This document shows positions 34,457-43,680 of a stretch of 64,000 nt of DNA, piece after piece. The DNA comes from Vampirovibrionales bacterium (GTDB lineage: Bacteria; Cyanobacteriota; Vampirovibrionia; Vampirovibrionales; Vampirovibrionaceae), in contig JAJCZA010000007.1 in the NCBI GenBank assembly GCA_029262635.1, forward strand, positions 56,300 to 120,299, written 5' to 3'. The notes under the pieces were generated by a model, which ran no database searches, had not been told where the DNA came from, and saw only the letters and a program-made list of their open reading frames with translations. Position 1 is the stretch's first letter. Every line of letters starts with the position of its first letter. The translations under genes and the position numbers were made by a program.

Positions 34457-35037
34457 TAACTTAAACCTTCTGAATTTTCGGTGATAATAGCTTCACCAGT
34501 TTCGGTTAATAGGGTTTCGATAGGAATCAAACTGTCTTCGTCTGCTTTCGTTAATATGGGGATAGCCACTAACTCTTGCCACAAATAATCATAACGAAAT
34601 GTTTCTTGGTTTCCATCTGGGCGGGTGGCCGTGACAATGATGCCCATGGATCCTTTTTCGGCTTTCTTAATCCAAAAAACATCGGTATCAACTTTCGAAG
34701 CAAGCCCATCTTCAACCATCCATAAAACCGATTCATTCACATATTCTCTCGCTCTTGAAAGGGTGGAATCTAATTGTTTTTCTCGGCTCAATAGCCAAAG
34801 GCGGGAGCCGATTAAATCGTTTTCAACATCTGCGAACGTATCTCCCCACCAACCCCGGCGACTGGAAATATTATTAGGTAAAGGATCATCCCTAGAAGCC
34901 TTTCTGTCAGTGAAGAGACTCATTAAAACAGCCGTCGAAAGGCTGTCTCGACCATCGAGATCCCGGCCAAAAAGAGCGATGTCAATATATCCGACCTGCG
35001 CTTGAATGGGGTTATAAACGAGTTTAACATCAGCCAT
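34456..35037 (-). CDS. Baseplate protein, Mu gp46 family
   Basis: 193 residues from MADVKL (35037), whose ATG overlaps the upstream stop (TAATG); a longer ORF start lies inside the previous gene. Family features: RRGWWGDTF, GSRLWLLSREKQ, REYVNESVLWMVEDG. It corresponds to the gpW/gp25-type wedge protein of Mu-like phages. Confidence 0.88.
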   Translation of the reverse strand: MADVKLVYNPIQAQVGYIDIALFGRDLDGRDSLSTAVLMSLFTDRKASRDDPLPNNISSRRGWWGDTFADVENDLIGSRLWLLSREKQLDSTLSRAREYVNESVLWMVEDGLASKVDTDVFWIKKAEKGSMGIIVTATRPDGNQETFRYDYLWQELVAIPILTKADEDSLIPIETLLTETGEAIITENSEGLS

Positions 35038-35648
35038 TATAAGGGTGTCTCCGAGGGTGCGGGTGGATGTTCTGGCGCTGTGATTGGGCTTGTTGATCCC
35101 GCCACTGAACCGGTTTCCCAAGAATCGGTTTTAGTGGGCAAGTAATCAAAGCCACGGCCAGCGCAATCCCATTTTATTTTTGTGTTTGCATGAATCTCGA
35201 TGTCTTCAGCTTCTAGCCTGAGCGTTTTGGAAGATCGGATGAATAAATTATCTGGAGCGTCGAGATAAATTTTTCCGTCTTCGCTTTGTAGTCTGATAAA
35301 ATTGGCGTTCGAGGTGTATAGAAGGGAATCGCCTGCACTACTCTGCGAGCCCGCCACGGCTGATTTTCTACTATTTCGATGCTCTGCACTGACAACAACT
35401 GGATGATCACGATTACCGCCCATAAATAAAATAATGCATTCTGAGCCCTCCGGTGGGCATGCTGTGAAGCCATAATTTTGAAACCGCTCGACTTTATTGT
35501 GAGTTTCCTCTGCCATGCCGGAAAACTGAACAACTTGAACACCACCTGAATCAGTGATTAAATTAATGACGCCACGAGCTAGCATGTTCATGACTCGACG
35601 CTTGACCGGAGCTATTTTCTTTTCAATGGTTTTAAAAAGCGTCGCCAT
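35037..35648 (-). CDS. Baseplate assembly protein V / tail spike (Mu gp45)
   Basis: 203 residues. Features of Mu gp45: an N-terminal OB-fold region with GVINLITDSGGVQVVQFSG and YGFTACPPEGSECIILFMGGNRDHPVVVSAEHR, then the beta-helix-like part DGKIYLDAPDNLFIRSSKTLRLEAEDIEIHANTKI. The C-terminus is Pro/Ser-rich. The trimer is the membrane-piercing spike of the contractile tail. Confidence 0.88.
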   Translation of the reverse strand: MATLFKTIEKKIAPVKRRVMNMLARGVINLITDSGGVQVVQFSGMAEETHNKVERFQNYGFTACPPEGSECIILFMGGNRDHPVVVSAEHRNSRKSAVAGSQSSAGDSLLYTSNANFIRLQSEDGKIYLDAPDNLFIRSSKTLRLEAEDIEIHANTKIKWDCAGRGFDYLPTKTDSWETGSVAGSTSPITAPEHPPAPSETPL

Positions 35649-36676
35649 TAAACCTTTTCAGCTCCTCTAATGGTGTCATATGCTTCAGGCCGAACGAGTT
35701 CTAACTCTGTAAATGTTCCTGAGCCGCTCAAACGAAAATTCAAAGACACAATCAGCATGTCTTCATCCAATTCAAGCCATGGAATTACGACTCGGCTTAT
35801 GGTGTTGATTTCCCATAAAGACCCGTCACTCTGCCGCCATCCCTGAACGCCGATCCGAACACGCTTAGATTTTCCAAAGCGTGTTGCGCCTTCCCATAAC
35901 GCTCTTTCTTGCGCTTGTTTTGCATTAGCTTGTCCTTCAGCGATAACCAATAAAGGACGATGGCGAATGGTTGCGTCTTTGAATTTCCCTTGAGCACCAC
36001 GAGTCACATCACCACTTTGATCATCGCTTCCCTGTGTTTGGGCCTTTACGATTATGTCTGAATATCGTTCTTTGTGAGAGGAAACGAGAGAGGCGGCCAA
36101 AATATTATTAGTGTCGTTATTTTCTATTGAAATGAGACTATCAGCTGATCTTGTTTGCGCTCGATTGGCTAGAATTAAACCACCATCTTTGTCTGATAGA
36201 ACAAGAACGCCCCGAAGCTTTGCCATTCTTGAAATAGTTTCATGAACCGTTTCACCTTGTTCAATATTGAATTTTGGAAAGGTTTCACCGATATTTGTCT
36301 CGACCTTCAAACCAATACCAAAAGGTTTAATCAAAGCCTCAACAATACGATCCATTTTTAAGCCTGACCACTCACCCGGTGAATTGATAGCCGAACAATC
36401 AACTAGGTCTCCTGATTTGTCTCGCCCTGTGAAAATAACATCATGATTTCTGTCGTTGAAAGACGGATTAACATCATCAACATAGCCGGTGATAATTGTG
36501 TTTTCCTCAATTAAGAGAGAGCACTCATCGCCTGGTTTAATGTTACGAGACCCTTTCGGGAATTTTTCTGAAACAGTTAAATTAAAACCGCCCGAAAGGT
36601 TTTCCATAGAAAGGCTTATGCCGATTTGTTTCCAGCCTCTATGTTCACCGCTCCCGACAATCAAAGTAACTGGCAC
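35648..36676 (-). CDS. Baseplate hub protein (Mu gp44 / gpP, gpD-like)
   Basis: 342 residues. Opening LIVGSGEHRGWKQIGISLSM, then EKFPKGSRNIKPGDECSLLI, FTGRDKSGDLVDCSA and a C-terminal WEINTISRVVIPWLELDEDMLIV are typical for the Mu P/late-control D hub family. It forms the trimeric hub on which the spike sits. One-base junctions with both neighbours indicate translational coupling. Confidence 0.88.
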   Translation of the reverse strand: MPVTLIVGSGEHRGWKQIGISLSMENLSGGFNLTVSEKFPKGSRNIKPGDECSLLIEENTIITGYVDDVNPSFNDRNHDVIFTGRDKSGDLVDCSAINSPGEWSGLKMDRIVEALIKPFGIGLKVETNIGETFPKFNIEQGETVHETISRMAKLRGVLVLSDKDGGLILANRAQTRSADSLISIENNDTNNILAASLVSSHKERYSDIIVKAQTQGSDDQSGDVTRGAQGKFKDATIRHRPLLVIAEGQANAKQAQERALWEGATRFGKSKRVRIGVQGWRQSDGSLWEINTISRVVIPWLELDEDMLIVSLNFRLSGSGTFTELELVRPEAYDTIRGAEKV

Positions 36677-37878
36677 TATAAAAGAACCTCAATTTCTTGG
36701 CCGGCTGGCGTGAACAAAGGGCGTCGCAAGTTATTACGAGCATTTATTTCAGCGTCAAACGCAGCATCATCGTAAAAATCATAAGCAATAACGAGAGAGG
36801 GAGCGCTTGCGTCTAGGGTGATTCTTTTAATGCGCCGAAGGCTTCCTCCTCGTGTTGTTATATCTGCCACCATGTCGGCTCTGAGTTGCTCTATTTTAAT
36901 TAATGAATCATCTTCATTTGTTTCGCCAGTGGCGAGAATTTCAACATCAAGCAAGTCAGCTAGTTCATTTCTTAAAGAAACGGCATCATTGTAACTTACA
37001 AAATCAATTCTTGTGGCTGTGACGGCCATCCCAATCAAAGCGGCTCGATGGGTCAACCGAATAAGGCTATCACGATTAATCTTTTGTTGAATTCGGCTCG
37101 CTGTCGTTTGAGGAATTGGATCAAGTGTATCACCATAAACCAAAAGCGCTTTAAACAGGCTGAAGGCTTCGAGAGCATCATTGTATAGATTCTCGATGCG
37201 ATAGACCAGATCATCGAAGGTTGAAGCTATGACAGCCGGGTCAGCTATATTTGCTGTCACTGTAGCTTCAAACTTATCGAGCGATTCTTTCATTTTTCCT
37301 TGTTCAATTGGCTTGATTTGATTCGTCGTCATTTTATCGAGAATCAAATCTTTTAATTCTGTTGCTTGGGCAAAAACATCGTCGCTTATAAATTGAGGGA
37401 GTTTCGAGGTTTTGAACACATTAGCTAATTGATTTTGGACGGTCGAACGACTAGCCAGCGCCGAAACCATAACTTTAGATCGAGTGTTAAAAGAACGATT
37501 CGGAAATTGGTTTTCCCCGGCTTCGGAAAAAGTCAACTCGAAAAATTCGATCCCGCCTTGAGTATTACTGAATCGGTTCCGGCAAGAAACCGGGATGACT
37601 TGCATCGCACCAAGCGTTGGATGTATCAGCGTTCCGGGTGTATTCTTTTCCTCAATAGCTCGCATCAAATCGGCTTTTGCTTGAACATAATTATCACCGA
37701 TGACAAACGCTGTAATGCTTATGTTCCGGGCTTGTTTGCCGAGATCTTCAGAAAATGGAGTGTCTCTTTGAGGGTATTGGTGCAAGATATTTCGACGCCC
37801 AAAGCCGGTTGATGCTTGATCAACTCCAAACTTTGCACCTCTAAAACTAGCCTCTTGCAATTCCTCCCGCCAGCTCAT
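36676..37878 (-). CDS. Mu gpN-like tail/DNA circularisation protein
   Basis: 400 residues. The N-terminus WREELQEASFRGAKFGVDQA, then GRRNILHQYPQRDTPFSEDLG and GAMQVIPVSCRNRFSNTQGGIEFFELTFSEAGEN match the DNA-circularisation N-terminal domain family (Mu gp43/N). In Mu it is a baseplate-hub component. It lies between the tape measure and gpP genes, as in Mu. Confidence 0.88.
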   Translation of the reverse strand: MSWREELQEASFRGAKFGVDQASTGFGRRNILHQYPQRDTPFSEDLGKQARNISITAFVIGDNYVQAKADLMRAIEEKNTPGTLIHPTLGAMQVIPVSCRNRFSNTQGGIEFFELTFSEAGENQFPNRSFNTRSKVMVSALASRSTVQNQLANVFKTSKLPQFISDDVFAQATELKDLILDKMTTNQIKPIEQGKMKESLDKFEATVTANIADPAVIASTFDDLVYRIENLYNDALEAFSLFKALLVYGDTLDPIPQTTASRIQQKINRDSLIRLTHRAALIGMAVTATRIDFVSYNDAVSLRNELADLLDVEILATGETNEDDSLIKIEQLRADMVADITTRGGSLRRIKRITLDASAPSLVIAYDFYDDAAFDAEINARNNLRRPLFTPAGQEIEVLL

Positions 37879-39680
37879 TAAGACATAGCCCCCATATCCA
37901 CATCAAGATTCATGTCCGAATCACCGAAAAACTTGAACCCGGTCATATCAACACCTGTCGGTGAGTCAATCTTTAAGCTAATTGAAAGGTCATCTTTCTT
38001 ACCTTTACGCTCCCCAATCGCTCCTTCTGAAGCCTGCTTAATAAAGCCATTGCTCGTAGCGCTGATTTCTTGGCCAGTGATTAAATTTATGTCTTTAATG
38101 GGATTTTTATTCGCAAGATCAGCAGCGAGGTTTATGGCTATTTGAAATCCCTTAATTAAAAATTTAATTTTATCAACCACAGGTTGTATCGCCTTTGCTA
38201 CTTTGTTCCAAGCTTGAGCTAATCCAGAAAGAACAGCTTCCCACACTTCTTTTAACGTGGCACCAGCGTTAATTATCCACCGAATAGGCGGAAATAACGT
38301 TTTAATTAAATTCCCGTATTTTTTCCAGAACTCACCAGCTTGTTTGATGTCGGCTTGAAGCTTGATGAAAGCAAAGGCAAGCATTCCAAACATTGCAACC
38401 AGTTGAGCGGTGACCCCCGCTATAATTGCCCCTATTGCTAAAATCTCAGGGCCGAGGGCTACGGTAGTGAAAAATCCGACAATGCCAGTAATCAGGCCCA
38501 GAATTGAGCCGAGAGTAATTAATAAAGCGCCACCAATCACCAACCCAATGCCAGCAATAGCCGTCATAACAACAATAAAGTCCTTGGCGGGTTTTGGGAG
38601 CGCATTAAATTTATCGGCCAGAAACTTAATGCCATTAGCTATCTTGACCACCGCTGGTGATAGTGTTTCACCGAAGGTCAAAGCCACTTCCTCAAGGGCA
38701 GATGCTAAGATAATGAAAGCTCCTGCGATTGTGGCGAGTTGTTTTGCCGCCGCTTCGCTCGCTGCCCCTTGAGATCCGCTCGTTGCTTTTTCTTGAAGGA
38801 TTCTAATTGCATCAAAGCCGATATTTGAAAAAGCGTTAAAAGCTTTTAGACCTCGTTCGTCAAAAATATCGCTTAACACACCCACCCGTTTTTCAATGGT
38901 TAATTTGGAGAGTGCTTTGTCTATCTTTTCGAAAATATCAATGGCATTATTAAGATTACCGTTCTTGTCAAAGACCTTAACACCCAATGCTTGTAATGCT
39001 TTTTGTTTTTTAGGATCGGTGATATTGGTTAACGCCATATTTAGAGCGGTTCCCGCTCTTGTAGATTTTAGACCAGCACTCCCAAGGACGCCGATTAGTG
39101 TCGCTGTATCCTCCAGCGACACATTCATTGAGGCGGCTTTTGACCCAACGAAACTCAGGGCTTGCGCCATTTCGGTAAACTCTGTATTGGAACTATTGGC
39201 CACCATGGTCAGGATGTCCCCAATCCTTCCGGTGTCCTTCGCCTCAAGTTTAAACTGACTCATTACATTGGTGACAATATCTGCTGCCGTTGCGAGGTCG
39301 ATTGCATTGGCCGCCGCTATATCGAGCGTTCCGGGCAGTGCGGCCATAATCTGGTTCACATCTAATCCGGCAAGAGCAAGAAAACGCATACCCCCCGCCG
39401 CTTCGCTTGCACTAAACGCTGTCACAGCTCCCATTTCACGAGCCAGCTTACTCATGTCTTTTAATTGCTCAACGGTTGCCTGGGATTTGATCCCCACCTC
39501 GGCCATTTGCTTTTCGAAATCGGCAAACTTTTTAACGCTAGCGCCTAACACCCCAGTAATAACAGCCCCGGCAAGCAGGAATTTTTGGCCCATGGCAGTT
39601 GCCTGCTGGCCGATAGCCTTCATCGGTGCCGTTGCTTTGTCGATGGCGTTGATTAAAACTGAAACGTTAAATTTGGGCAT
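37878..39680 (-). CDS. Tail tape measure protein
   Basis: 600 residues. TP901-type core: ITGVLGASVKKFADFEKQMAEVG, then KDMSKLAREMGAVTAFSASEAAGGMRFLALAG and TLIGVLGSAGLKSTRAGTALNMA. Hydrophobic helices at about 370-435 (VVMTAIAGIGLVIGGALL and neighbours). It sets tail length; at about 1.5 angstrom per residue this suggests a tail near 90 nm. Its ATG lies inside the frameshifted chaperone reading frame. Confidence 0.9.
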   Translation of the reverse strand: MPKFNVSVLINAIDKATAPMKAIGQQATAMGQKFLLAGAVITGVLGASVKKFADFEKQMAEVGIKSQATVEQLKDMSKLAREMGAVTAFSASEAAGGMRFLALAGLDVNQIMAALPGTLDIAAANAIDLATAADIVTNVMSQFKLEAKDTGRIGDILTMVANSSNTEFTEMAQALSFVGSKAASMNVSLEDTATLIGVLGSAGLKSTRAGTALNMALTNITDPKKQKALQALGVKVFDKNGNLNNAIDIFEKIDKALSKLTIEKRVGVLSDIFDERGLKAFNAFSNIGFDAIRILQEKATSGSQGAASEAAAKQLATIAGAFIILASALEEVALTFGETLSPAVVKIANGIKFLADKFNALPKPAKDFIVVMTAIAGIGLVIGGALLITLGSILGLITGIVGFFTTVALGPEILAIGAIIAGVTAQLVAMFGMLAFAFIKLQADIKQAGEFWKKYGNLIKTLFPPIRWIINAGATLKEVWEAVLSGLAQAWNKVAKAIQPVVDKIKFLIKGFQIAINLAADLANKNPIKDINLITGQEISATSNGFIKQASEGAIGERKGKKDDLSISLKIDSPTGVDMTGFKFFGDSDMNLDVDMGAMS

Positions 39681-39816
39681 CGGCTACTTTCTGGAGAATT
39701 GAGCTGTAAAATAAAACCTCTTCAACGCCCATTTCATCAAGCTCCGACGGTTGCGTTCTAAACACTTGCATCATGGCTTGATAAAATGAGCTTAAGGTTT
39801 CGGGGTTTAAGATACG
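39667..39816 (-). CDS. Frameshift extension of the tail assembly chaperone
   Basis: A 49-codon reading frame without its own start, entered by -1 slippage at 39822-39816. It begins RILNPETLSSFYQAMMQVF and ends VADAQI, with TAA at 39669-39667 just inside the tape-measure gene. The whole product would be about 157 residues. This equals the GT/gp42-type fusion that binds the tape measure during tail assembly. Confidence 0.8.
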   Translation of the reverse strand, partial: RILNPETLSSFYQAMMQVFRTQPSELDEMGVEEVLFYSSILQKVADAQI

Positions 39817-40139
39817 AAAAAATGGGCAAATAACGGCAATATAATTGTATTAAAATCATTGCCTGAAATTTGATTAACACTTGATGGTGGGATGTTTCCT
39901 GTAAGGGTTACAAACTGGCAAGCCATTTCCATTGTTTCAGTGGCCATGTTTCCACGAAGTTTCCGGAAAGTCCCTGCTGTTGGCTTCTTAAGCTTTAACT
40001 GTTTTGTCGCCGAGCCCTCAACTTGAATTTCTGAAGTTAAATTAACGAGCAAAGATCCGTCCGGTTGCTCTTCAACTTGATCTGGTAATTGTTTTAATTT
40101 CTCGACTTCTTGTTCAATAAGATCTTGTTCATTTGTCAT
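39807..40139 (-). CDS. Tail assembly chaperone (Mu gp41-like), unshifted form
   Basis: 110 residues, acidic (NEQDLIEQEVEKLKQLPDQ), then KQLKLKKPTAGTFRKLRGNMATETMEMACQFVTLTGN. It ends FAHFFVS after a T TTT TTC slippery heptamer. Position between tube and tape measure matches the G/GT chaperone pair of lambda and gp41 of Mu. The short form and its -1 fusion together coat the tape measure. Confidence 0.85.
   Translation of the reverse strand: MTNEQDLIEQEVEKLKQLPDQVEEQPDGSLLVNLTSEIQVEGSATKQLKLKKPTAGTFRKLRGNMATETMEMACQFVTLTGNIPPSSVNQISGNDFNTIILPLFAHFFVS
39816..39822 (-). promoter_or_regulatory. Programmed -1 frameshift site
   Basis: Minus-strand heptamer T TTT TTC in the chaperone frame, codons 107-108. 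It fits the X-XXY-YYZ rule. The zero frame ends two codons later; the -1 frame is open for 49 codons to the start of the tape-measure gene. Confidence 0.8.
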
Positions 40140-40157
40140 GATTTTCGCCCTTTCTAA

Positions 40158-40194
40158 ATAAAAAGTTCCCAGTCGATTGACGGCGACCGGGAAC
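40158..40194 (-). terminator. Intrinsic terminator between tail tube and chaperone genes
   Basis: On the minus strand GTTCCCGGTCG, 8-nt loop, CGACTGGGAAC, then TTTTTATTT: a strong stem with one G-U and a U-tract. It would lower expression of everything downstream of the tube gene. Confidence 0.8.
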
Positions 40195-40225
40195 GCCTGA
40201 TTTTATGTTTTATAAAGTGAGACAG

Positions 40226-40594
40226 TTAAGAGGCTGGCAGTTCTTCGCCTTCAACTCCTTCAAATTTCACGGTGAATTGACCTTCGCCGCCGTCTAATTC
40301 AATTGCTGTTGCAACCCAAGCATTTCGCAAGAGATAGTTCTTCCCATTGACAAGCTCGGCAGTAACAGTGGCATCGGTGATCGACTGAAGATCAGTGATT
40401 GAAAGATCCCCACGATCCCCAAAATCCCCTTCAATATAAGGAACAACAGGTTTTTCAGTAAAGCCGTGAACCTTATCGAGCCCGGCTTTACCTTCTCGCT
40501 CAACAGGTGAAATATTGACTTTCAAGTTTCCTCGAAGGTCAAATTGTTGTCCGTCGACTTTTATGTAAGCCGTTCCGGCAATTGCTTTTGGCAT
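40226..40594 (-). CDS. Tail tube protein (Mu gpM-like)
   Basis: 122 residues. The sequence AGTAYIKVDGQQFDLRGNLKV, split by family as IKVDG-x(4)-LRG, then DKVHGFTEKPVVPYIEG and LSITDLQSITDATVTAEL fits the Mu-type tail tube family. Hexamers stack inside the sheath. It follows the sheath gene by 32 bp and is followed by a terminator, as suits a protein needed in many copies. Confidence 0.88.
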   Translation of the reverse strand: MPKAIAGTAYIKVDGQQFDLRGNLKVNISPVEREGKAGLDKVHGFTEKPVVPYIEGDFGDRGDLSITDLQSITDATVTAELVNGKNYLLRNAWVATAIELDGGEGQFTVKFEGVEGEELPAS

Positions 40595-40626
40595 TTTCTT
40601 TTCTCCTAAAAATTAATTAAAACGGC

Positions 40627-42114
40627 CTATAGTAAAAATTGGAACTGAAGCGCCATGATTCGTAATTGATTAGCAAGATCTGGTGGCATCAAAATATTCA
40701 CTCGATTAACATCCGCACCATCACGCTCAACGATCAACTCTTCCTTGAACTGTTTGGCGTTTTCAACGAGCCCGATTTCCTCCCACTGCTTAAAGAGAGC
40801 AACCATTTCCATCTTGATTACATTTGGAGTGAGTATGGCCTGACCTGCCCCAAAACGAGTGCCATTATCAACGATTTTGTGACGTGGGAATTTCAAGAGT
40901 AGTCGGACTCTTGCTGATTGTCGCAAATAAGCCAGCGTTAAAATGGTATTAACGTCAAGGTAAGAAGCATCCGGCGCATTAGCAACATTCTTTTGATAAG
41001 TTGTGATAGCCCGATCAATTAGAACGGCTCCGGTATCGCTATATCGCAACATAGCCACGCCATCAAACAAAAGAGTGTTTCTTTCTGTCTGAGTAAATTG
41101 ACTGGTTTTAGGTGGAGCCAGAACCCCTTCAAGTTTCAACGTCTGGAAGGGACGAGCCGGATCGATAGTTCCGGCCAATGCGATTTGAGCGCAATAGGCA
41201 GAAGCGACTTCATAAAACGGTGTTGGGCTATCGTTAAATCCAACGATGGTAACGAACTCATTATTTCGAGCATTACCGTAAGTTGTTAAATTAGAAACCG
41301 TATCTTCAACCGCTGAGAAGGCCATCCCTTCAAACATTTTAGTTGGCCCCCATCGATCGGTCATCACGGTTTCCACTTTTGCGATTTCCGCCGAAACATT
41401 TGTACCAACGAGAACAAAATTAACAATCTCTTCTGGCAAAACATCAAGAGCGCCTTGTATGTCTGGATCAGTTGCACCGGTAGCCATTTGAACGATGGTT
41501 AAGGCGACTCCTGCGGGTAATACTTCCCCGGACTCAAGGCCGAGATGATTTACTCGCATATCAATGGCGTTGCCAACCGTTCCTTTGTGGCGAGCGGTTA
41601 CATCAACCTCGTTAGCATTAACGCCATCGACAAGAGCGGTGACAGGCAAGTCTAAATCAGCGTTAATTGTGGCGATAATTGCTCCGGCGATTGCGTCTTG
41701 ATCTTGGCCTGAAACAACCGGAACAGAGAGACGACGACCGGCGATGTATAAAAAAATCGTTCCGTTCTCAGAGGCAGTACCGGCGGATACCGTAATTGTT
41801 CCAACGGCCTGAGTACCGCCGGCTTCGTCATCCATCGCAATTCCGTAAACTTCAACGAATTTTGTATTCTTTTTGATCGTCTCAACCATATGAGCCAATT
41901 GAGACCCTCGACCAAACAAAGCCATGGCCTGTTGAACCGAGGAAACAAGCGTCGGTGTATTTTCAGCTTGTGTTCCTGCGGCCAGCTTTTGCCCGATGAC
42001 ATAAATTTGCGAGTTAAATTGCGGCAACCCACGTAAGGCTCTTGAAGCGTCCTGCTCTACATAAACACCAGGTGTCCGAAGGTTTGAGGGGATTAAATTA
42101 AAATCAATAGGCAT
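40627..42114 (-). CDS. Contractile tail sheath protein (Mu gpL-like)
   Basis: 495 residues. The start, FNLIPSNLRTPGVYVEQDAS, is typical of Mu-type sheaths, with VYVIGQKLAAGT-like YVIGQKLAAGTQ, AYCAQIALAGTIDPARPFQT and the C-terminal VARDGADVNRVNILMPPDL-like block (VERDGADVNRVNILMPPDL). It shows that the phage has a contractile (myovirus) tail. Confidence 0.92.
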   Translation of the reverse strand: MPIDFNLIPSNLRTPGVYVEQDASRALRGLPQFNSQIYVIGQKLAAGTQAENTPTLVSSVQQAMALFGRGSQLAHMVETIKKNTKFVEVYGIAMDDEAGGTQAVGTITVSAGTASENGTIFLYIAGRRLSVPVVSGQDQDAIAGAIIATINADLDLPVTALVDGVNANEVDVTARHKGTVGNAIDMRVNHLGLESGEVLPAGVALTIVQMATGATDPDIQGALDVLPEEIVNFVLVGTNVSAEIAKVETVMTDRWGPTKMFEGMAFSAVEDTVSNLTTYGNARNNEFVTIVGFNDSPTPFYEVASAYCAQIALAGTIDPARPFQTLKLEGVLAPPKTSQFTQTERNTLLFDGVAMLRYSDTGAVLIDRAITTYQKNVANAPDASYLDVNTILTLAYLRQSARVRLLLKFPRHKIVDNGTRFGAGQAILTPNVIKMEMVALFKQWEEIGLVENAKQFKEELIVERDGADVNRVNILMPPDLANQLRIMALQFQFLL

Positions 42115-42117
42115 GTT

Positions 42118-42306
42118 TTATTTTTCCTCTTTTTTGCTTGACGGCTTAACATTTTTTGATGGTGGCTTTCCCACCTTGATCGAGCCGTCGGCAATTCGTC
42201 GGCGGTAATACTGAGAGTTTGGAACCTCCATCCCTTGCTCTGGAATGAGCATCATTGAGATCGGATCTCGAACGAGTTGGGCTTTATTCGAGGGCACTAC
42301 AAACAT
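42118..42306 (-). CDS. DUF2635 protein (Mu gp38-like)
   Basis: 62 residues: VPSNKAQLVRDPISMMLIPEQG, with the core RDP and LIPEQG then YYRRRIADGSIKV, is DUF2635. A Lys-rich tail follows. Found directly before the sheath gene in Mu-like phages, role unknown. Confidence 0.85.
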   Translation of the reverse strand: MFVVPSNKAQLVRDPISMMLIPEQGMEVPNSQYYRRRIADGSIKVGKPPSKNVKPSSKKEEK

Positions 42307-42317
42307 ATAACTTTCTC

Positions 42318-42890
42318 CTAACTATCTAAGTTTAAAATTTCGTCTTGAGCATCAATATTTCCATCTTGCCCGGCTCCAGTAAATGAGGGGGAATACATAT
42401 CCCAATCAACATAGATAGATCCAAGATCATCTCTAACAGGATTAAAGCCGTCAGCATTACAAAGCTGATAAGTGTATTTAAATTCAAACATCCAATACAT
42501 TCTGGCTCGATTCATCCGAAGCAATCGAGAGCCAGAATAACGAATGACGTTATACTTTGTCGGATCGCTCGACCAGTTTAGAAGGGCACCAAATAAAAGA
42601 GCTTGATTGCCTAATAAATTATTGGATGCATCAAGCCCGGTTCTATCAAGTGAATTATTAATAACCAGAACGACACCAAACCGAACCTCGACCGCTTGTT
42701 CTAAAACGTTGGATTCAACACCGCTTATATCGCTCGCTTGATCGGCGAGAGGAATCACAAACGCCGAGGGAATGGCGAGATCTGATTTTTCATTATCTTG
42801 AATTGTGGCAAACTCACCCGCCCCATGAACCCTATTTGAAAAGCTTGGGATCTGTGTTCGTAGCTGTTTAATAATATCTTCAAGTTTCAA
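42318..42890 (-). CDS. Mu gp37-like tail completion protein
   Basis: 190 residues. Features: an opening helix LEDIIKQLRTQIPSF, ADQASDISGVESNVLEQAVEVRFGVVLVI, and a C-terminal strand region (FEFKYTYQLCNADGFNPV). Position and length match gp37 of Mu-like phages, which probably joins tail tube and head connector. Overlaps the gp10-like gene by 4 bp. Confidence 0.7.
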   Translation of the reverse strand: MKLEDIIKQLRTQIPSFSNRVHGAGEFATIQDNEKSDLAIPSAFVIPLADQASDISGVESNVLEQAVEVRFGVVLVINNSLDRTGLDASNNLLGNQALLFGALLNWSSDPTKYNVIRYSGSRLLRMNRARMYWMFEFKYTYQLCNADGFNPVRDDLGSIYVDWDMYSPSFTGAGQDGNIDAQDEILNLDS

Positions 42891-43324
42891 ACTAAATGAT
42901 CCTTTAGGGCTTCTACGATGTCGTTTACAATATCGTCTTGATTATTTTCAAGCGCCGGGGTCAAGAAGGGGCGAGGCTCCATTTTCTTTGTGCCATCCTC
43001 AAGCATTAGCCCATAATCTAAACTTGTTCCGATCTCTCCACCCAGCCCGCCGAAGTGAATCTCATGAAAAATATCAGAAACAAGATCACCGGTGTCAGTA
43101 GCTGGCGGATTACCTGGCGAACTGGCTATATGGGTTTTGCCGCCCGATCTTCTATAAACTCGTCCGGTCTTTGGTGTGTTTTTAATCAACCGCTTTGCGT
43201 CGTCTCTTGTCTGAATTGTCCACCCTGCAATTACCTTTTGAACCTCTTTCATGCTTGATTCACTCGCATTTCCAAGATTTTTAATCGTGTTTTTAGGGAT
43301 TGAAATTTTTAATGCAACAACCAT
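42887..43324 (-). CDS. HK97 gp10-like head-tail joining protein
   Basis: 145 residues: a helical start, WTIQTRDDAKRLIKNTPKTG, SSPGNPPATDTGDL, SLDYGLMLEDGTKKMEPRPFL and a final helix. The tyrosine/glycine block GT-DYG-MLE-GT--M-PRPFL is diagnostic of the HK97-gp10 family. Links head connector and tail. Confidence 0.88.
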   Translation of the reverse strand: MVVALKISIPKNTIKNLGNASESSMKEVQKVIAGWTIQTRDDAKRLIKNTPKTGRVYRRSGGKTHIASSPGNPPATDTGDLVSDIFHEIHFGGLGGEIGTSLDYGLMLEDGTKKMEPRPFLTPALENNQDDIVNDIVEALKDHLV

Positions 43325-43677
43325 TAAACCGGCTCGACTTCTTCTAAAAGTAATTCATAAAAACGTTGACGCTCTCCGATGACGCTGAAGCCTTTAACAT
43401 CGAACCGCCGGGAATCGTATTCAATCCAAATTCTATCATTTATTGTTATGTCTTCTCGGTAGCGCATTAAGGCTTTATGAGTAACCGGAGCGCCTATTTG
43501 TTTCTGATCTAGTTTTCTTAATTCACTCAAGGGAAATAATGCCGTCCACGCCATCCCAATTAATGTGAAAGTTTCATCAGTTTGAAACCCACTTGACCCA
43601 CCGGTCGGCGTTTCAGTCCGGCTATACAGTGAAACATGGTGGCGCAACATTCCGACCGTTGGATTTTTTTTGCCCAT
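43324..43677 (-). CDS. Head-tail adaptor / stopper protein (SPP1 gp16-like)
   Basis: 117 residues: MLRHHVSLYSRTETPTGGSSG, WTALFPLSELRKLDQKQIGA, THKALMRYREDITINDRI and RRFDVKGFSVIGERQRF are the hallmarks of the family. It closes the connector channel after packaging. One-base overlap with the next gene. Confidence 0.9.
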   Translation of the reverse strand: MGKKNPTVGMLRHHVSLYSRTETPTGGSSGFQTDETFTLIGMAWTALFPLSELRKLDQKQIGAPVTHKALMRYREDITINDRIWIEYDSRRFDVKGFSVIGERQRFYELLLEEVEPV

Positions 43678-43680
43678 GCC

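Noticed and set aside
37912..39702. Several plus-strand ORFs of 77-144 codons opposite the tape measure
   Set aside because: They mirror an Ala/Gly-rich gene on the other strand, have no ribosome sites and no domain, and run against the operon.
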